This document shows positions 6,890-10,344 of a DNA stretch of 10,344 nt, in pieces. The notes beneath the pieces were generated by a model. The model worked only from the letters and a program-made list of their open reading frames with translations, searched no databases and had not been told where the DNA came from. The first letter of the stretch is position 1, and every line of letters starts with the position of its first letter. The position numbers and the translations under genes were made by a program. The DNA comes from CAYYWV01 sp964475385 (lineage in GTDB: Bacteria; Pseudomonadota; Alphaproteobacteria; JAAXGF01), in the NCBI GenBank assembly GCA_964475385.1, contig CAYYWV010000087.1, positions 1-10,344 of the forward strand, in the 5' to 3' direction.

Positions 6890-8434
6890 ATGGCCGCCTT
6901 CGTGCTGCGCCCCGGGGAACTCGGGCTCGACGACCTCGCCGGGCTCTCCCGCGCGGGTTGGCCCGCGGTCGCGCTCGACCCCGCTTGTCACGCGGCGATC
7001 GACGAGGCGGCGGCGCTGGTCGCGCGGGTCGCCGCCGGCAAGGCCCGCGTCTACGGCGTCAACACCGGCTTCGGCAGCCTCGCGCGCAAGACCATCTCGG
7101 CCGACCAGGCGGCCGAGCTCCAGCGCCGGCTCGTGCTCTCGCACAGCGCGGGCGTCGGCCCGCTGCTCGGCGACGACACGGTGCGTCTGATCCTGCTGCT
7201 CAAGGCCAATGCGCTGGCGCGCGGGCGCTCGGGCGTCCGGCGCGAGGCGATCGAGGCGCTGCTCGCCTTCTACAACGCGGGCGTCTGTCCTTGCATTCCG
7301 GCCAAGGGCTCGGTCGGGGCCTCGGGCGACCTCGCGCCGCTCGCCCATCTCGCGGGCGCGTTGATCGGCGAGGGCGAGGTGCGGATCGACGGGCGCGTCC
7401 GCCCCGCCGCCGAGGGCCTCGCCAAGGCCGGGATCGCGCCGCTCGTCCTCGGCGCCAAGGAAGGGCTCGCGCTTCTCAACGGCACCCAGGTCTCGACCGC
7501 GCTTGCGGTCGAAGGGCTGTTCGCCGCCCAGACCCTGTTCGCCGCCGCGGTTGTCGCCGGCGCGCTCAGCGTCGATGCGGCGCTCGGCAGCGACGCGCCG
7601 TTCGACGCCCGGATCAGCGCGCTCCGAGGCCAGACCGGCCAGGCCGCGGTCGCCGCGGTCTATCGCGATCTGCTCGCCGGCAGCGAGATCCGCGCCTCGC
7701 ACGTCGATTGCGACCGGGTCCAAGACCCTTACAGCCTGCGCTGCCAGCCCCAGGTGATGGGGGCCTGCCTCGATCTCCTGCGCTTCGCCGCCGGCGCGAT
7801 CGGGCGCGAGGTCAACGCGGTCTCCGACAACCCGCTGGTGTTCGCCGAGGCCGGCGAGGTGCTCTCGGGCGGCAACTTCCACGCCGAGCCGGTGGCGATG
7901 GCCTGCGACATGATCGCGATCGCGCTCGCCGAGATCGGCGCGCTTTCCGAGCGGCGGATCGCGCTGCTCACCGATGCGGCGATGAGCGGCCTGCCGCCTT
8001 TCCTGGTCGCGAAGAGCGGGCTGAACTCGGGCTTCATGGTCGCCCAGGTGACGGCCGCCGCGCTCGCCTCCGAGAACAAGGGGCTCGCCCATCCCGCGAG
8101 CGTCGACAGCCTGCCGACCTCGGCCAACCAGGAAGACCACGTCAGCATGGCGGCCCGCGCCGCCCGCCGGCTCGGCGAGATGGCGGCGAACCTGCGCGCC
8201 ATCGTCGCGATCGAGCTTCTGGCCGCCGCGCAAGGAATCGAATTCCGGCGTCCCTTGCGCTCGTCCCCGCGGCTCGAGGAGGCGCTCGAAGCGATCCGCG
8301 CGCGCGTGCCGGCGCTCGACCAGGACCGGGCGCTCGCCCCCGATATCGCCGCCATCGAGGCGCTGATCGACGACGGAACCTTCCGCCGCTTTGCGCCGCC
8401 CCGCCTGTTCGACGCCGAGGCCGCGGGCGGCTGA
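6890..8434 (+). CDS. hutH: Histidine ammonia-lyase
   Basis: HutH removes ammonia from L-histidine to give urocanate, the first step of histidine use, in the cytoplasm as a homotetramer. The 514 residues match the usual length. The MIO cofactor triad Ala144-Ser145-Gly146 sits in GSVGASGDLAPLAH. Other catalytic residues known from the Pseudomonas enzyme are all present one position later: Tyr55 in YGVNTGFG, His85 in LSHSAGVG, Asn197 in LLNGTQ, Gln278/Tyr281/Arg284 in QDPYSLRCQPQVMG, Phe330 in GGNFHAEP and Glu415 in NQEDHVSM. This complete set favours histidine over phenylalanine or tyrosine. The GGCGGGG just before the ATG may serve as ribosome site. It lies 12 bases downstream of the flavoprotein gene rather than beside hutU or hutG, which is unusual for hut operons. 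Confidence 0.96.
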   Translation: MAAFVLRPGELGLDDLAGLSRAGWPAVALDPACHAAIDEAAALVARVAAGKARVYGVNTGFGSLARKTISADQAAELQRRLVLSHSAGVGPLLGDDTVRLILLLKANALARGRSGVRREAIEALLAFYNAGVCPCIPAKGSVGASGDLAPLAHLAGALIGEGEVRIDGRVRPAAEGLAKAGIAPLVLGAKEGLALLNGTQVSTALAVEGLFAAQTLFAAAVVAGALSVDAALGSDAPFDARISALRGQTGQAAVAAVYRDLLAGSEIRASHVDCDRVQDPYSLRCQPQVMGACLDLLRFAAGAIGREVNAVSDNPLVFAEAGEVLSGGNFHAEPVAMACDMIAIALAEIGALSERRIALLTDAAMSGLPPFLVAKSGLNSGFMVAQVTAAALASENKGLAHPASVDSLPTSANQEDHVSMAARAARRLGEMAANLRAIVAIELLAAAQGIEFRRPLRSSPRLEEALEAIRARVPALDQDRALAPDIAAIEALIDDGTFRRFAPPRLFDAEAAGG

Positions 8435-8440
8435 CCGGCC

Positions 8441-8672
8441 ATGGCGCGGCGCGTCGTCGTCGTCGATTTCGCGTCCGACGCGCGCGAGGCCGCCTGCGGC
8501 CGGCTGATCGCGCCGACGCTGCCCGACGACGTCGAGATCGAGATCCTGCGGGGCGCCCGGACGGGCTCAGGAGGCGAAGGTTGGGCGGCCGCGGCCCTCG
8601 CGCGACGTGCGCGCCCGGCCCTGTTGCCGGCGGACCGGCGTGTTCGACGCCTTCCTGGACCAGGCTAGATAA
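8441..8672 (+). pseudogene. Possible short gene or gene remnant between hutH and hutF
   Basis: An ATG 6 bases after the hutH stop opens a 75-codon frame ending with TAG at 8666-8668. The first 42 codons (MARRVVVVDF onward, to 8566) end in G or C in all but one case, like true genes here. From the TCA codon at 8567 this falls sharply, with 13 of about 33 codons ending in A or T. From there another forward frame, ending VFDAFLDQAR and TAA at 8670-8672, has better third-position composition, and the minus strand (stop at 8567) is better still. This looks like the front of a gene cut or frameshifted near 8567 and joined to other sequence. I do not recognise a family. It may also be non-coding spacer; the tail overlaps the 3' end of hutF. 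Confidence 0.35.
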
Positions 8673-10035
8673 GCGCGGCGAGGACGGCGCGGTAGCGGGC
8701 GGCGATCGCGTCCTCGTCGGCGTGGCGGCCGTCCTCGACCACGCGGCGGCCGCCGACCCAGACCTCGCGCACCGGGTTGGCGTTGCCCGAGAAGACCCAA
8801 GCGTCGATCAGGTAGTCCTCGCTTCGCCCGGCAAGGATCGGGCGCTCGGCGTCGAGCGCGACGAAATCCGCCCGCGCGCCCGGAGCGAGCGCGCCGATCG
8901 GACGGCCGAGCGCCTGCGCCCCGCCGGCGAGCGCCCGGCGATAGAGCGCCGCGCCCACATGGGGCGTTCGCTCGTCGGCCGCGATGTTGCGCCGCCGGGC
9001 TGCGAGCCGCTGACCGTATTCGAGCCAGCGCAGCTCCTCGACCGGGCTCACCGAGATATGGCTGTCGGAGCCGACGCCGAGCGCGCCGTCGGCGTCGAGG
9101 TAGGCGCGCAAGGGGAACAGGCCGTCGCCGAGGTTGGCCTCGGTGGTCGGGCAGAGCCCCGCGACCGCGCCCGAGCGCGCGAGCGCCACGGTCTCGGCGA
9201 GCGTCATGTGGGTCGCGTGGACCGCGCACCAGCGCGAATCCACCGCGCAGTTGCCGAGCAGCCAGTCGACCGGCCGCGCCCCCGACCAGGCGAGGCAGTC
9301 GGCGACCTCACGCTCCTGCTCGGCGATGTGGATGTGGATGGGGGCGGTGTCGTCGAGCGCATCGAGCGCGACCACCGCATCGGCGAGAAGATCGGGGGTG
9401 ACCGCGCGCAGGCTGTGGGGCGCGATGCCGATGCGGACCTGAGCCTCGCCCTTGTGGCGCGCGAGCAGCGTCTCGACCAAGCGCGAGAAGCTATCGGCGT
9501 CGTGGAGAAAGCGGCGCTGGCCCTCGCCCGCGGGCGCGCCGCCGAAGCCGCCGCAGGCGTAAAGCACCGGCAAGTGCGTGATCCCGATTCCGACGGCGCG
9601 GGCGGCGGCGATCACGCGCTCCGACATCTCCGCCGGGTCCGCGTAAGGGCGTCCGTCCGCGTCGTGGTGGAGATAGTGGAACTCGCCGACCGCGGTGTAG
9701 CCCGCCTTCAGCATCTCGACATAGAGCTGAGCGGCGATCGCCTCGACCGCTTCGGGCGTGAGCCGGGCGACGAAGCCGTACATCACCTCGCGCCAGGTCC
9801 AGAAGCTGTCGTCGCCGGGGCCACGACGCTCGGCGAGGCCGGCCATCGCGCGCTGGAAGGCGTGGCTGTGCAGGTTGGGCATGCCGGGAAGGGCCGGCCC
9901 GGGAAGCCGCGTCGCGCCTTCCGCCGCGGCCCCGGGCTCGACCGCGGCGAAGCTGCCGTCGGCGGCGATCGTGAAGCGCACATCGCGCGCCCAGCCGTCG
10001 GGCAAGAGCGCCTGTTCGGCGAACAGCTCGGTCAT
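8665..10035 (-). CDS. hutF: Formimidoylglutamate deiminase
   Basis: HutF hydrolyses N-formimino-L-glutamate to N-formyl-L-glutamate and ammonia, the fourth step of the five-enzyme histidine route; HutG then releases formate. The 456 residues fit the family. Amidohydrolase metal and catalytic motifs are in order: HSHAFQRAM (His56, His58), HIHIAEQ (His234, His236, Glu239), HATHM (His273, His276) and GSDSHIS (Asp324). The PNLHSHAFQRAMAGL stretch is characteristic of HutF rather than guanine deaminase or HutI. The start at 10035 has GGGAGG 6 bases upstream; an ATG at 10110 would add 25 unlikely residues. The gene diverges from hutI and converges on the end of the possible remnant after hutH. Confidence 0.94.
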   Translation of the reverse strand: MTELFAEQALLPDGWARDVRFTIAADGSFAAVEPGAAAEGATRLPGPALPGMPNLHSHAFQRAMAGLAERRGPGDDSFWTWREVMYGFVARLTPEAVEAIAAQLYVEMLKAGYTAVGEFHYLHHDADGRPYADPAEMSERVIAAARAVGIGITHLPVLYACGGFGGAPAGEGQRRFLHDADSFSRLVETLLARHKGEAQVRIGIAPHSLRAVTPDLLADAVVALDALDDTAPIHIHIAEQEREVADCLAWSGARPVDWLLGNCAVDSRWCAVHATHMTLAETVALARSGAVAGLCPTTEANLGDGLFPLRAYLDADGALGVGSDSHISVSPVEELRWLEYGQRLAARRRNIAADERTPHVGAALYRRALAGGAQALGRPIGALAPGARADFVALDAERPILAGRSEDYLIDAWVFSGNANPVREVWVGGRRVVEDGRHADEDAIAARYRAVLAALI

Positions 10036-10054
10036 CGGCGGCCTCCCGGTCTGC

Positions 10055-10073
10055 GCCCGGCCATACGCCGGGC
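10055..10073. promoter_or_regulatory. Perfect inverted repeat in the hutF leader
   Basis: GCCCGGC and GCCGGGC (7-base arms) surround a CATAC loop, 20 bases before the hutF start in the 134-base hutF/hutI divergent region. It could be an operator or an RNA hairpin near the ribosome site. It does not resemble the AT-rich HutC operator known from gamma-proteobacteria. A second smaller repeat, GCTTG-CGGCAT-CAAGC, lies at 10097-10112. Confidence 0.35.
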
Positions 10074-10169
10074 AGGCGTTTCCTCTACAGGCTTGGGCTT
10101 GCGGCATCAAGCGGGCCGTTGCGCAGGCCGCCCGCGCGGGCTAAGCCTTGGTGGAAAGGAGACCCGGAG

Positions 10170-10344
10170 ATGACAAGCGCGGAATCGCTTTGGGACAGCC
10201 TGTGGACGGGCGCGCGGCTCGCGACCATGACCGAAGGCGGCGCGGCTTATGGCGCAATCGAGGACGGCGCGCTCGCGGTCGCAAGGGGGCGCATCGCTTG
10301 GGTGGGGCCGCGGGCGGCGCTGCCGGGCGCGCCGCGAGATCTCG
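10170..10344 (+). CDS. hutI: Imidazolonepropionase, N-terminal fragment
   Basis: The first 58 codons of a gene cut by the window end. The peptide includes LWTGARLATMTEGGAAYG, then IEDGALAVARGRIAWVGP, which is the typical HutI opening (a small beta domain before the amidohydrolase barrel). HutI opens the imidazolone ring to give formiminoglutamate, the substrate of the divergently encoded HutF. AAGGAG lies about 8 bases before the ATG. The metal ligands are beyond the window. hutG, hutU or a hut regulator probably follow. Confidence 0.88.
   Translation, partial: MTSAESLWDSLWTGARLATMTEGGAAYGAIEDGALAVARGRIAWVGPRAALPGAPRDL

Noticed and set aside
4895..8233. A 1112-codon open frame on the minus strand
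   Set aside because: It runs antisense to the flavoprotein and hutH genes and has a repetitive Arg/Gly/Ala/Asp-rich sequence with no family likeness. Such long open frames are common opposite GC-rich genes.
6958..10173. A 1071-codon open frame on the plus strand
   Set aside because: It is out of frame with hutH and antisense to hutF, both of which have intact catalytic motifs. The translation is low-complexity and arginine-rich.
1..10344. tRNA or rRNA genes, CRISPR arrays, insertion sequences, clear rho-independent terminators
   Set aside because: I looked on both strands and saw no cloverleaf, regularly spaced repeat, transposase or hairpin followed by a T run.

Overview
The window looks like part of an alphaproteobacterial chromosome. 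It is very GC-rich, with G or C in nearly every third codon position, tightly packed genes, and a gene set (non-pyrrolysine MttB-type methyltransferase, sarcosine-oxidase-like flavoprotein, five-step Hut pathway with HutF) that is common in Rhizobiales and Rhodospirillales. Taxonomy is inferred from style only. A 100-N run flanked by identical 55-base sequences marks it as a draft, probably metagenomic, scaffold.

Left part (1-2551): the C-terminal tail of an IclR-type regulator (+) ends 7 bases from a convergent three-gene minus-strand operon. In transcription order this operon is an XRE-type regulator, a GFA-family zinc protein (ATGA overlap with the regulator) and a PhnD-like binding protein without a signal peptide (17-base gap). 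An AT-rich divergent promoter region (about 2346-2551) separates the regulator from a membrane fatty-acid-desaturase-family protein on the plus strand. It carries two sigma70-like promoters and an inverted repeat whose arms touch both.

Middle (2552-6877): the desaturase-family gene converges on, and overlaps by 16 bases, a minus-strand gene for an MttB-superfamily methyltransferase. That gene is broken in this assembly only by the N-gap. Merging the two 55-base flanks restores one open frame of 507 codons without any UAG. A 314-base non-coding region separates it from a divergent FAD-dependent DAO/sarcosine-oxidase-type oxidoreductase.

Right part (6878-10344): the flavoprotein gene is followed 12 bases later by a complete histidine ammonia-lyase gene (hutH) with all catalytic residues. 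Next come a short, doubtful coding remnant, hutF (formimidoylglutamate deiminase, minus) and the start of hutI (imidazolonepropionase, plus, cut by the window end). hutU and hutG are not in the window and would be expected downstream.

How the genes may work together: hutH, hutI and hutF belong to the five-enzyme route from histidine to glutamate. Next to them are two enzyme families that remove methyl groups from quaternary and N-methylated amines (MttB-like and sarcosine-oxidase-like), a GFA protein often linked to formaldehyde, and a possible membrane di-iron oxygenase. The most interesting reading is an undescribed pathway that strips methyl groups from an N-methylated histidine, such as hercynine (histidine betaine), and passes the histidine to HutH. 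This is an inference from gene order, not shown by the sequence.
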